This document shows positions 23,571 through 32,601 of a stretch of 64,000 bases of DNA, piece by piece (the stretch's first letter is position 1; every line of letters starts with the position of its first letter). Position numbers and translations under genes: made by a program. The stretch comes from Haloferula helveola (GTDB lineage: Bacteria > Verrucomicrobiota > Verrucomicrobiia > Verrucomicrobiales > Akkermansiaceae): positions 372,001 to 436,000 of the forward strand of contig NZ_AP024702.1 in the NCBI RefSeq assembly GCF_037076345.1, written 5' to 3'. The notes below the pieces were generated by a model, which was not told where the DNA came from, made no database searches, and worked only from the letters and a program-made list of their open reading frames with translations.

Positions 23571-26081
23571 TTACTTGCGGTAGATGAAAGAGTCCGAGGT
23601 CAGAAGGGAGAGGATCACGGCTTTGAAGCTGCCGTCGCTTTCGAGGTAGGCCTTGTCGGCGTCAATGAGCGTGCGGGAGTCCGAGAGCTTCTCGTTGCGC
23701 CCCATGTAGAAGCGGAAAGCATGCCGGATGATCGATTGGCGCACCCGGTCGGATTCGGCGAGACGGTCGATCATCTCGAAGGCATCCTCCACTTCCCCGT
23801 CGAGCGCGGGATCGCCCGTTCCGTCGAGCTCGCCGGTGGTCACGATCGGCGCGGTCTTGTACACATCGAAGGTCGTCTTGCCGTTGCCCTTCTCGAGGAG
23901 GTTGTCGGGATGCTCCATGATCTCCTCCAGGCGGTATCGACCGAAGTCATCGTACATCTCGAAGGCGAACCCGAGCGGGTTCATGTGCTGGTGGCACTTC
24001 CAGCACGCGGAGTCGGCGGTCACGTCCTCGACCCGCTGCCGGAAGGTCCGGTGCGGATCCTCGGGCACCTGCGCATCCACGGTGATCGGCACGTCCGGAA
24101 CCCGGCCTGCGAGCAGCTTCTCCCGAATCCAGCGACCCCGTCGGATCGCGTCGGCATGGAAGTTCGTGGAGTGCGCGATCAGCCACGCCGGGTGGGTGAG
24201 GATTCCTTTGCGGTTCGCGATCCGGAAAGGCTGGTGGGTCGGGTAGTCCCAAAAATCCTCCGACTCCAGTTCGGGAACCTTGGACGACTTCCAGCTACCG
24301 TATCGCCAGATGCTCGGCGTTGGCGGCAGACTGTAGAACGGAGCGTGGTGGTAGTAGTAACCGTGGCTCCATGGAATCCGCGTGAAAGGCGTGATGCCCT
24401 TCCCGAAGTGCTCCTCGAAGAAGAGCATGTAGTTCACGATCTCGCCGGGCTTGGAGTTGTCGACGATCCTCATCGATTTGATCGTCTTGAGGAACTCGAG
24501 ATGCTCATCTAGAACCTTCTGGGGTTCCGTCCGCCAGGGCGTGTCCTTCAGGCGCTCATAGACGCTACGCCACTCGCTGATCGTCTGGTCGCCCTGCTCG
24601 TTCTCCATGTTGTGGTAAACGAAGAACTCGTCCGACGTCAGAAGCGTCTTGAAGACGTCGCGGTCTTTCTCGACATGCCATGTAACGATCCGGTCCGCTT
24701 CGAGCGTGAGCCACCCGGGGGTTCCCTGAGTGCCGCGGTCGGGGTTGCTGTATTTGCCCTCGCTACGGGCACCGTCCTTGAACACCCGAAGTGAGGCGGG
24801 ATAGCCGAAAAACTCGCGGAAGAAGCGGATGATCTTCGGATGAGCAGTCTCGTTCGACTTGTAGTGCTTGCCATCGAGCGAGCTGTCGACCTCGCCACGA
24901 TAGTACTCCGGGTCTTCCAACAGCCGGGCCACCTCCCGACGGTAATCCTCCCTCGTCTCCAGACGTCCCTCGGCCGCAGCGGCGGTCAGCTCCGCATCCG
25001 GACCCCGGTCGCCGATCGCGTAGGAGATCGCGAAGGCCGCCTCGCGCGGGGACAGCTTCTTGCGACCATGCCCGTCCTCTTCCCCGGCACCGAACTCAAG
25101 CCGGTAGAGGAACTCGGAATCCAACACGACGGTCACGAGCATTTGGCGCAGTCCTTCGGTGTTTCCGCCAAGCTCGACCGCGGAACGCGCCAGATCCAGA
25201 TACTCCGAGAGTTCCTCGGTTGTCGGATCCCGGCGCAGCACCAACTGGAACTGCTTGCGGATGGCAGCTTCGAGTTCGGCGTCGTTCGGAGCGCCATCCT
25301 TGAGAATCACCGTTTCGAAGGCCTCGGGCGTCGAGCGCGGCGCCCAGCGGTCCTTCTGGTCGGGAAATTCATCAGCCTTGATCTCCCCCTTCTTCACCCG
25401 GGCCGCGCGGATCTGCTTGGCGGAAATCCAGTCGGCATTCTTGAGCATGACCAACAGATGGCCGCCGTCGAGGATGCCATTGTCGTAGTAGCGCACGCCC
25501 GAGTTGTCCGGGAGCAGGAATGGATTGGTGACACCATACAGCGGGCGCATCCGGTCCCTGCCTTCCAGTTCGAAGACATCGAGCACCCGCTCGTTGAAAA
25601 TCTGCGGACTGACCAACCAGCGGCGCGCGGGCGTGTAGGCCGCCTCCTCGACTTCGCCGCTAAACAGCGCGTCGTGATCGATCGCGTTCCCGTAGGCCGG
25701 ATAGCGGAGCTTTTCCTCAAGCTTGCCCGCTCCATGGGCATCCAGCTCGCCAGAGATCCATGCCATCAGCTTCGCACGCTCCTCATCCGTCGGCTGGCTC
25801 TTCTTGTCCGGCGGCGGCATCTGGCTGAGGAACACCTGCTCGTGCGCCCGGTTGAGCATGTCGAGTCGGGCCTCGAGGGAAAGCTCACCCAAATTGTCGA
25901 GCCGCACGTCGCCCTTCTCCGTTCCGTCCTCGTGACAGGTGAAGCAGTAATCCTCGAGCAGATACTCGATGTCCTGAGGCATCTTGAGTGCCTGTTCGGC
26001 CAGCACCGGTAAGGTCATCGACGCCACCAACGGAAGACAGGTCGCCCTGCAGGAAAGTCGGATCAGTTCGGTGGTCCTCAT
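23571..26081 (-). CDS. PSCyt/DUF1587-DUF1592-DUF1588-DUF1585 secreted heme-motif protein
   Basis: From ATG 26081 the protein has 836 residues, beginning with a signal peptide (MRTTELIRLSCRATCLPLV). A heme-binding-like CFTCH motif stands at residues 46-50, followed by QMPPPDKKSQP near 90. The chain then shows DUF1587 (RRWLVSPQIFNERVL), DUF1595/DUF1592 (YRLEFGAGEE, FFREFFGYP), DUF1588 with a second motif CWKCHQHMNPLGFAFEMYD near residue 693, and DUF1585 at the end (RHAFRFYMGRNE). The upstream ATG at 26126 would add residues without sense before the signal. It is the first gene of the pair with DUF1552. An electron-transfer or oxidative role in polymer breakdown has been suspected for such proteins but not shown. 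Confidence 0.88.
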   Translation of the reverse strand: MRTTELIRLSCRATCLPLVASMTLPVLAEQALKMPQDIEYLLEDYCFTCHEDGTEKGDVRLDNLGELSLEARLDMLNRAHEQVFLSQMPPPDKKSQPTDEERAKLMAWISGELDAHGAGKLEEKLRYPAYGNAIDHDALFSGEVEEAAYTPARRWLVSPQIFNERVLDVFELEGRDRMRPLYGVTNPFLLPDNSGVRYYDNGILDGGHLLVMLKNADWISAKQIRAARVKKGEIKADEFPDQKDRWAPRSTPEAFETVILKDGAPNDAELEAAIRKQFQLVLRRDPTTEELSEYLDLARSAVELGGNTEGLRQMLVTVVLDSEFLYRLEFGAGEEDGHGRKKLSPREAAFAISYAIGDRGPDAELTAAAAEGRLETREDYRREVARLLEDPEYYRGEVDSSLDGKHYKSNETAHPKIIRFFREFFGYPASLRVFKDGARSEGKYSNPDRGTQGTPGWLTLEADRIVTWHVEKDRDVFKTLLTSDEFFVYHNMENEQGDQTISEWRSVYERLKDTPWRTEPQKVLDEHLEFLKTIKSMRIVDNSKPGEIVNYMLFFEEHFGKGITPFTRIPWSHGYYYHHAPFYSLPPTPSIWRYGSWKSSKVPELESEDFWDYPTHQPFRIANRKGILTHPAWLIAHSTNFHADAIRRGRWIREKLLAGRVPDVPITVDAQVPEDPHRTFRQRVEDVTADSACWKCHQHMNPLGFAFEMYDDFGRYRLEEIMEHPDNLLEKGNGKTTFDVYKTAPIVTTGELDGTGDPALDGEVEDAFEMIDRLAESDRVRQSIIRHAFRFYMGRNEKLSDSRTLIDADKAYLESDGSFKAVILSLLTSDSFIYRK

Positions 26082-26303
26082 GCGGCTTGATGGAATCCAG
26101 CGCGGCAGGTGAAGACCGGATCGCATTCCGGCCTCTCTCCACGACTTGCGAAACTTCTACCCGCTGCCGAAACCTCACCTATCCGAAATAGAACGGAACT
26201 CGCGCGTATTCCCGGTTATCAAACGCCCAATCACGCCACTCCGTTCAAGCACCCCCACAGCGCTAATCCAAGGCCCGACGGGGATCCGGGACGGATCTGC
26301 GAA

Positions 26304-27125
26304 TCAGGAGAGCTTCCCGGTTTCCTCCATCTGCGCGACGATCGCCCTCTGTGCTGCGGCGATGCCTTTGTATCCGGCGACATCGTCCGGCATGGTGCGG
26401 AGCTTCTCGCTGAGACAGCTCCAAACCTCGCGATCTTCCGATAACTCGAGAAGCGGACAGACTTCGATCCGGAGCCCCATCAGCACCCCGCCGGGAATGC
26501 CGGTGAAAAGCTGGTGCTCGACCCGCAGGAATACCTCGTCAAGGCCGACGGACTCGTCGAGACGACGACGGCCCAGGTCGGGGTGGTAGTCGTACTCGCC
26601 GGAGCGGGTCAGGCCCCAGTTCTCCCGACGGAAAGACTTCCCCGGAGAAAGGCTCGCGAGAAACCGGCGAATGCGTTCTCCGATCTGCGGGTTGAGTTGC
26701 GGCACAAACGCGTGGATTTCCTCGACGGGTTTGCCCAGTGCATGCCGAAGCGACCATGAAGACGGGAAGCACACGGCTCCGGCCACCATCGAGGAATGCG
26801 CGTGGTCCATGACGAGCAGGTCCGGTTCCCATTGTCGGGACAAGGCGTGGATCCCGGCATCGCCATCACCCGGCGCATCGACCTGCCCCCACCCCGCCGC
26901 GAGCTTCCACATCTCGGCGATCAGCGGCCGTCCCTCTTCGGTCGAGCCCGCGTAGCGCTCGGGATGCCGGTCGAGCCGCTCCGCCCTCTCGCGCAACAAA
27001 CGCCCATCCGGATCGGCGGGAGCGAAGAACGAACGCGCGTCGCCCGCCCGCATCTTGAAAGCCCACTCGAAGCTTCCCGGAGCGAACAGACGCCGCCAGA
27101 ACGGCTCGTCGCCGGCATCACTCAT
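26304..27125 (-). CDS. Heme-dependent oxidative N-demethylase family protein (DUF3445)
   Basis: The 273-residue product starts at ATG 27125, which overlaps the TGA of the glycosidase gene (ATGA, 27122-27125); the frame extends to 27374, but that part is antisense-like. Family features include WAFKMRAGDARSFF at the start, FRRENWGLTRSGEYDYHP near residue 175 and LRVEHQLFTGIPGGVLMGLRI near 210. Members of PF11927 bind heme through a PAS-like fold; the characterised dimethylamine monooxygenase removes a methyl group as formaldehyde. There is no signal peptide, so it acts in the cytoplasm, unlike its neighbours. No dedicated reductase gene is adjacent. The coupling to a galactosidase-like gene suggests a methylated sugar-derived substrate, which is inference. 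Confidence 0.75.
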   Translation of the reverse strand: MSDAGDEPFWRRLFAPGSFEWAFKMRAGDARSFFAPADPDGRLLRERAERLDRHPERYAGSTEEGRPLIAEMWKLAAGWGQVDAPGDGDAGIHALSRQWEPDLLVMDHAHSSMVAGAVCFPSSWSLRHALGKPVEEIHAFVPQLNPQIGERIRRFLASLSPGKSFRRENWGLTRSGEYDYHPDLGRRRLDESVGLDEVFLRVEHQLFTGIPGGVLMGLRIEVCPLLELSEDREVWSCLSEKLRTMPDDVAGYKGIAAAQRAIVAQMEETGKLS

Positions 27126-29368
27126 CGCGCCACCGTGTAGGGCAACTCGCGTGCGGTCAGCCAGACCTTCGGCTGCAGGTCCTCGCCACCGCCCTTCATG
27201 CCGAGCAGAACCACATCGAGTTCCTTGCCGACATGCGATTCGTCGAGCGGGAAGAAGTACGTGTAGCCCGACTTCTGTTTGCGGACCGGGTACTCCCAGG
27301 CATTGCCCGGGTAGGACGCCGCACGATCCGGCGCACCGATCAGCTGGTCGCCCATGCGAATCGCCGCATAGCAACCTTCGATGCCATGCTCACCTTCGAC
27401 CGCCACGCAGAGGTAGGACGTCGGCGTGATTTCATCGACAGTCACCTTGGCCGACCATGCGCGGACCGCCGGCACCGCCGCCGGGTGCGCGAACAGGTTG
27501 TTCGCACGCCAACCGTCGCGGGGAAGCTGGGTCTCGCCGTTCAACGCTTCGACTTCCGCCACCCTCTCAGGCGCCAAACGCATCCGGAAGTAGCGCCACT
27601 TGCCGGTCGGCGGGAACACGTTCATCACGCTTCCATCCTGGATCATCTCCTCGGCCGAGTGCCACGACCGGAGATCCTCGCTGAACTCGGAGCCTTGGAT
27701 CGCGTTCCGGATCAGTGTTTTGTCCAAGGCCTGGGTGCGGAGCACCAGCTGCGTCAGCTCGGTCGGGCTGCCGAAATCGACCCGAAAGCACCCCTCCTCG
27801 TTCAGTCGGAGGTCCGCTCTCGCAAAGGCGTCGAACACGGTGGCTTCATCTCCATCGAAGAGGAACTCGTCGCTGATCGCACGGCTGCGTACCAAGGCCT
27901 GATCGAGGAACTCCTCCCTCGCCTTCGAAACCGCTGCAACCTCTGACTGACCCGAGCGACGCAGGCTCCTCACCTCGAGAGCGTTGTTGTCGGCAGCAAA
28001 CATGGTCGCCTCGTAGAGAGCCTCCCAATCGGCCGGCAGATCGACCGGTTCGAGGTCGGCGAGTTTCCGGTGCCATGGATTCTTCAGCGGGATCGGTTCG
28101 AGCTCCTCGATGACCGGCTCAGAGCCCTCGACATTCTTGATCACGCGGTAGGGCCCTTTCGGCAACGACGGTTCGTCGCAGCCTTCGGTCGTCGCGAGCA
28201 GCAACAGGGAACGGAACGGATAGACCGTGACTTTGACCGAGTCGGCCGGCTTGAAGTCCTTGCCGAGGATTTCCTCGTAGGGATGGAACAGGCGCACCTC
28301 GCGAACTCCGACGTCCGAGAAGCCGATGCTTTCATCGAGCGCGATCTCATAGGTCACCGGCTCCCACGTGAGATTGCGCAGCGTCACCAGTCGCGTTTTC
28401 CCATCGCCCCGCGAGACCGCGAAGGGGCCGTATTTGTCCTCAGGCAGCACCATTCCCTTCACCAGGATATCGCGGTAGCGGCGGTGCAGGTTGAAAATGC
28501 GGGCGAGCTTCGGATACTCGTCGTCGCGCAGAAACCACGGGCTGCCGTAGAGCTCCGGCGCCAGGATCATGGACCGGTTGAAGGCCTGCAGAACGAGATC
28601 GTCCTCCCAGTAGTCGAGGCACGAGGAAAGGCAGACGCCGTGGTCCTCGGCCAACCGCTTGAGTTCGGGAGGTAGCCCACGGCCGAGCGCCTTGGCCCGG
28701 TTGTGCGGAGCGGTCATGTTGTTCGACATGTGCACGTCGATGTAGGTCTCCGCCCCCTGCCACAGGAAGGTTGTCGCGTACTGCTCGGCAGGCCCGAGAT
28801 TGAGCCGGTGGTTCAGCAGGATCAGGTCCGGGCTGTGCTTGCGGCACTCCTTCATCAGTTCGATGAACGCCGGCTGTTTCTCATCGCGAAGCTGGCCACA
28901 GACAGCATCCATCTTGAACAACTCGAACTGGTGATCCCGGCAAAGCGACGAAAGGAAATCGATACGCGCCTGCTTTTCCTCATCGGTGTCGCCGAAGCCG
29001 TCCGGCCCGAGCCACACGCCCAACCGACCGCCGAACCCCTTCGCCTGCTCGGCGACGGGACCGAAGCCGTTCGGGAACTGGCCCTTGAACTTGCGCGTAT
29101 CCGGCGAGCCGTAGTACCGCGGGGCGTCGACCGCGCCCGCGTCAAAGGCATAGATGTCGAGCACCATGCCATACTCGTCGTGGAGCCACTGGAAGAAGGC
29201 GAGGTTCGCCTCGGTCTGCTCGATGGTCGGACCTTCGTTTGTATTGTTGATCCAACTGAAGTAGTGGGCTCTGGAGGGAGAACTTTCGTCGGCACCGGGG
29301 AAGACGTCCTCGGCAAGGAGCGGCGCCACGGCCGTTGCCGCCAAGACTGCGGAGAGAATGCGTTTCAT
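27122..29368 (-). CDS. Secreted alpha-galactosidase-like TIM-barrel glycosidase with C-terminal discoidin-like region
   Basis: Starting at ATG 29368 (signal peptide MKRILSAVLAATAVAPLLA) the product has 748 residues; the open frame to 29650 adds only low-complexity sequence. Residues about 35-330 look like a clan GH-D barrel (GH27/GH36-like): RLGVWLGPDGFG near 120, then LFKMDAVCG with Asp154 as the probable nucleophile and LLNHRLNLG after it. A beta-sandwich follows (about 380-470). Residues about 580-745 resemble a discoidin/F5-8 type ligand-binding fold (RVDFGSPTELTQLVLRTQ). I cannot assign a CAZy family with certainty. It lies 67 bp after the GH2 gene and is coupled to the DUF3445 gene. Confidence 0.72.
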   Translation of the reverse strand: MKRILSAVLAATAVAPLLAEDVFPGADESSPSRAHYFSWINNTNEGPTIEQTEANLAFFQWLHDEYGMVLDIYAFDAGAVDAPRYYGSPDTRKFKGQFPNGFGPVAEQAKGFGGRLGVWLGPDGFGDTDEEKQARIDFLSSLCRDHQFELFKMDAVCGQLRDEKQPAFIELMKECRKHSPDLILLNHRLNLGPAEQYATTFLWQGAETYIDVHMSNNMTAPHNRAKALGRGLPPELKRLAEDHGVCLSSCLDYWEDDLVLQAFNRSMILAPELYGSPWFLRDDEYPKLARIFNLHRRYRDILVKGMVLPEDKYGPFAVSRGDGKTRLVTLRNLTWEPVTYEIALDESIGFSDVGVREVRLFHPYEEILGKDFKPADSVKVTVYPFRSLLLLATTEGCDEPSLPKGPYRVIKNVEGSEPVIEELEPIPLKNPWHRKLADLEPVDLPADWEALYEATMFAADNNALEVRSLRRSGQSEVAAVSKAREEFLDQALVRSRAISDEFLFDGDEATVFDAFARADLRLNEEGCFRVDFGSPTELTQLVLRTQALDKTLIRNAIQGSEFSEDLRSWHSAEEMIQDGSVMNVFPPTGKWRYFRMRLAPERVAEVEALNGETQLPRDGWRANNLFAHPAAVPAVRAWSAKVTVDEITPTSYLCVAVEGEHGIEGCYAAIRMGDQLIGAPDRAASYPGNAWEYPVRKQKSGYTYFFPLDESHVGKELDVVLLGMKGGGEDLQPKVWLTARELPYTVAR

Positions 29369-29435
29369 GGGAATCGGGTGGTGGATTGGAGAGGAAGACG
29401 ATTCAAGGATAGCAGGGATTGAACGGAATCTCGCG

Positions 29436-32036
29436 TCAATCGACGGGAGGCACGCCCTCGTCGTAGACGTCGGTGGCGCGGGGCCCGCTGTTGTCGGGCT
29501 TGAAGACCGACTCCGGCTTACCCTGGTGAACGCGCTTGAGCCGCAGCTCGCGCGACTCCCAGCCGCGGACGCTTGCACGGACGATGATCTCGCCGGATTC
29601 GCGTTTCTCGTTGGGCTGCACGACATCGTCGCCTGGCGTGGACGCGACAATCACGCGGGCCAGCCCGTTGAAGGTGCGGACGGTGTTCGACTTGAACGGG
29701 TGATGACTCAGGGGGTCTCCGTTGTGCACGCCGAGAATGCGGGCCGGACCGCGCACCTGGAGGGAAACCCACCGCTCGCCCTTCGGATCAAAGTTCCCGT
29801 CGGCATCCTCAATGCGCACGGTGAGGTAAGCGAGGTCGCGTCGACGCGGATCGAGTTCGACCTGATCGGCCTCCAGCTGGAACCGGGCGGGCGGGCCGGC
29901 CGTGTGGATCGCCGTTTCGGCAATCTCGTCCCCTCCCTTGCGAGCCACCGCCCTCAGCTCGCCGGGCGCGTACGGCACCATCCACTCAAGGTGGTAGGGA
30001 TTCTCCCCACCGAACTTTCGAACACCCAGTGACTCACCGTTGAGGAACAGCTCGGCCTCGTCGCCGGTGGTGTAGGCGTGGACCGGAATCACCGTCCCTT
30101 CCTTCCCCGGCCAGTTCCAATGGGGCAGGATGTGGATCATCGGTGTGTCCGTCCACTGGCTCTGGTAGAAGTAGTAGGTATCCTTCGGAAAATTGCAGAG
30201 ATCGATGATGCCGAAGTTCCCCAGAACCCGCGGCCAACCGCCGGACTCGCCGATGTAGTCGAAGCCGGTCCAACGGAACTCCCCGAGGACGTAGGGAAGT
30301 GTCTTCGTCAGGTGCCACGAGTCGCGCGCATTGATCCGCACGCCGGCATTGTCATACGATGATTCATACCATGCGTCCGTCTCCGGGAATACCTCCTCTT
30401 CGGTGAGGTTCGGGATCTCGTGCTGCTTCTCCCGGTAGTTGGTGTGCGTTCGGTATTCACCGCGGGTCTGGAGCGAGTGCGGCACTTCCGACGCATAAAT
30501 GATCCGGTTCGGGAACCGCTCGTGGTCCTTCTCATACAGAAAGCACGACCCACCGCCGCCGTTGTAGCCGACGATATCGAGTTCCTCGAGAAAGCCCGTC
30601 TCGTTAGCCGTGTGGATGTGGTTGATTCCCGCGGTCACCGGTCGGGTCGGATCAATTTCCCGGACGAGGTCCCGGAGCACCTTGACGGTTTCGATCTCCC
30701 CGAACTTCTGCGCCTCGGGAACCTCATTGGCGATGCTCCACATGATCACGCAGGGATGGTTGCGATCGCGCTTCAGGTGATCGGTCAGATCGCGCTCGGA
30801 CCACGCGGTGAAATACTGGTTGTAGCCGTAGCGTGCCTTGCCGCGGTCGTTCCGACTGGAAACGAGTTGGCCGTCGACGAAATTCCAACCCCGTCGCCAT
30901 TCGTCGAAGGTCTCGTTCACCACAAGAAAGCCCATCTCGTCCGCCATCCTCATGAACTCCGGGGACTGCGGGTAATGGGACGTCCTCAACGCGTTGCATC
31001 CCATGTCCTTGAGCATACGGAGGCGCCTCTCAAGCGCTTGGTCCCACAGCGCCGTGCCGAGAGGACCAAGGTCTTGGTGGTTGCACATTCCGCGCAGGAT
31101 CACCGGCTCACCGTTGAGGAAGAAACCGTCGTTGGCGTCGAAGCGCAGTGTCCGGACGCCAAGCGGAGTATCATAGACATCCAAAACCTTGGCGCCGACC
31201 CGCAAGGTGGTGCGAACCTTGTAGAGATTCGGAGACTCGGGCGACCAGAGCATCGGCTCTTTGAGGTCGAGAAACTGGGCCACCGTCATCTCCGACCCGG
31301 CCGGGATCGACACCTCTTTCGAGCCGGCCGCTACAAAGTAGTCGCTACCCGGCGGATAGATTCCCTGATCGACCTCCACGAGCATCTCTTCTTCCTCACC
31401 GTTGATCACGGTCGTATCGATCGCGACACGGGCAGACTGCCTCGTCACTTGCGGGGTGCGCACATAGGTTCCGTGATGCGCGACACGCACAGGCTGCGTG
31501 ATCGTGAGCCACACGTGCCGGTAGATGCCGGTTCCGCCATACCATCGCGCCGAGGGTTGCTTGAGGTCGTCGACCTTGACGGTGATGACGTTTCTGCCTC
31601 CGACCTTCAGGTGAGGTGTGAGATCATAGCCGACACCGATGTAGCCGTAGGGCCGTTTGCCGAGGTGGTGACCGTTGATCCAGACCTCGCCGTTCATGTA
31701 GATCCCGTCGAATTCGATGAACACGCGGCGGCCGGCGATGTTGTCAGGAACGAGGAACGCCTTCCGATACCAGCCGACCCCGGATGGCAAATAGCCGCCG
31801 GGAGCCCCGGCCGCAGCGTCGGCGTCAAAGTTGGCTTCGACGCTCCAGTCGTGAGGGAGATCAAGCTCCCTCCACGCGGAAGCGTCGTAGTCGGTCGCTT
31901 GGGCGCCCTCGGGATCCCCCAAGGCGAACTTCCAATCGGTATCGAAGTTGAGCTTCTGGCGCGGAATATCTCCGGCGGCGGAAAGCATTCCTGAAAAGAC
32001 GAACGCGACGAGGCAAGTCAGGCGGCTCAACAACAT
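29436..32036 (-). CDS. Secreted GH2 beta-galactosidase-type enzyme
   Basis: The 866-residue protein has a signal peptide (residues 1-21) and the full GH2 layout. The sugar-binding jelly roll (about 28-190) contains LPHDWSVE, GWYRKAF, NGHHLGKRPYGY and ARWYGGTGIYRHVWL. An immunoglobulin-like domain (about 200-300) comes next. In the TIM barrel the acid/base Glu438 is in MWSIANEVPEA and the nucleophile Glu586 in LGEFRWTGFDY. A C-terminal Ig-like domain (about 690-800, VRIEDADGNFDPKG) follows. Length and motifs fit bacterial beta-galactosidases, but GH2 also includes glucuronidases, so the sugar is not certain. It is the first gene of a three-gene minus-strand unit. Confidence 0.9.
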   Translation of the reverse strand: MLLSRLTCLVAFVFSGMLSAAGDIPRQKLNFDTDWKFALGDPEGAQATDYDASAWRELDLPHDWSVEANFDADAAAGAPGGYLPSGVGWYRKAFLVPDNIAGRRVFIEFDGIYMNGEVWINGHHLGKRPYGYIGVGYDLTPHLKVGGRNVITVKVDDLKQPSARWYGGTGIYRHVWLTITQPVRVAHHGTYVRTPQVTRQSARVAIDTTVINGEEEEMLVEVDQGIYPPGSDYFVAAGSKEVSIPAGSEMTVAQFLDLKEPMLWSPESPNLYKVRTTLRVGAKVLDVYDTPLGVRTLRFDANDGFFLNGEPVILRGMCNHQDLGPLGTALWDQALERRLRMLKDMGCNALRTSHYPQSPEFMRMADEMGFLVVNETFDEWRRGWNFVDGQLVSSRNDRGKARYGYNQYFTAWSERDLTDHLKRDRNHPCVIMWSIANEVPEAQKFGEIETVKVLRDLVREIDPTRPVTAGINHIHTANETGFLEELDIVGYNGGGGSCFLYEKDHERFPNRIIYASEVPHSLQTRGEYRTHTNYREKQHEIPNLTEEEVFPETDAWYESSYDNAGVRINARDSWHLTKTLPYVLGEFRWTGFDYIGESGGWPRVLGNFGIIDLCNFPKDTYYFYQSQWTDTPMIHILPHWNWPGKEGTVIPVHAYTTGDEAELFLNGESLGVRKFGGENPYHLEWMVPYAPGELRAVARKGGDEIAETAIHTAGPPARFQLEADQVELDPRRRDLAYLTVRIEDADGNFDPKGERWVSLQVRGPARILGVHNGDPLSHHPFKSNTVRTFNGLARVIVASTPGDDVVQPNEKRESGEIIVRASVRGWESRELRLKRVHQGKPESVFKPDNSGPRATDVYDEGVPPVD

Positions 32037-32601
32037 CGGAATCGGGGAGTGCTACCAAGGGAGGCCATTCAAGTTCGTCGGAGCGACCGGCCCATTCTCT
32101 CCCCACCCGGCTTTTCACGACGTCCCCCGGTCATTGGAACTCGTAAACCCAAAACGAGGGAATCCAATGACCGGGGAAACTGCCCGTAATTACACGCAAG
32201 GGAATAAGCTCAGAATCCGGCTCCGTCTAGCATGCTGAGTCTCGCATTCGCGCTTATAAATCTCCCATTCACGACACGCCTCGTCGGTGAGAGCATAACA
32301 ACCCCGAATGTTCGAATCCTCCGAACCTTAAGAGCCGCAAGGGTTAACCCGGCCCGACCGGCTCGAAATCTGACATTCTGAACACTACCCGCCGACCTCG
32401 AACAGCCGGATTTCCGGGCGGTTTCGAAGGCGCGACACGTCCAAATCATGAAACCGGTCAGCTCCAACGATCCTCCATTTCACGGCTGAAACCTCTCCGA
32501 CAGCACGGCTTTCTTAACAAAACTTTTACAAGAATGACCCCTCTCCCCATCCGCAGCTTACAATCTCCGTCTTCAGTCGCGGCAGCACTGAAGCAAACGC
32601 C
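32037..32601. other. 565-bp intergenic region between divergent genes
   Basis: No convincing gene lies here; the short reading frames have no domain or ribosome site. It must hold the promoters of the GH2 operon and of the EF-hand gene, though no box pair stands out. The stretch has lower GC than its neighbours and contains the hairpin described at 32125-32176. Confidence 0.6.
32125..32176. repeat. 14-bp perfect inverted repeat with nested inner stem
   Basis: Arms 32125-32138 and 32163-32176 are exact complements (CCCCGGTCATTGGA and its reverse complement), with a 24-base loop that itself contains CTCGT (32140-32144) pairing with ACGAG (32154-32158). It lies about 90 bp upstream of the GH2 start and 426 bp upstream of the EF-hand gene, a position that suits a leader-RNA structure or a protein-binding palindrome rather than a terminator. 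Confidence 0.6.
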
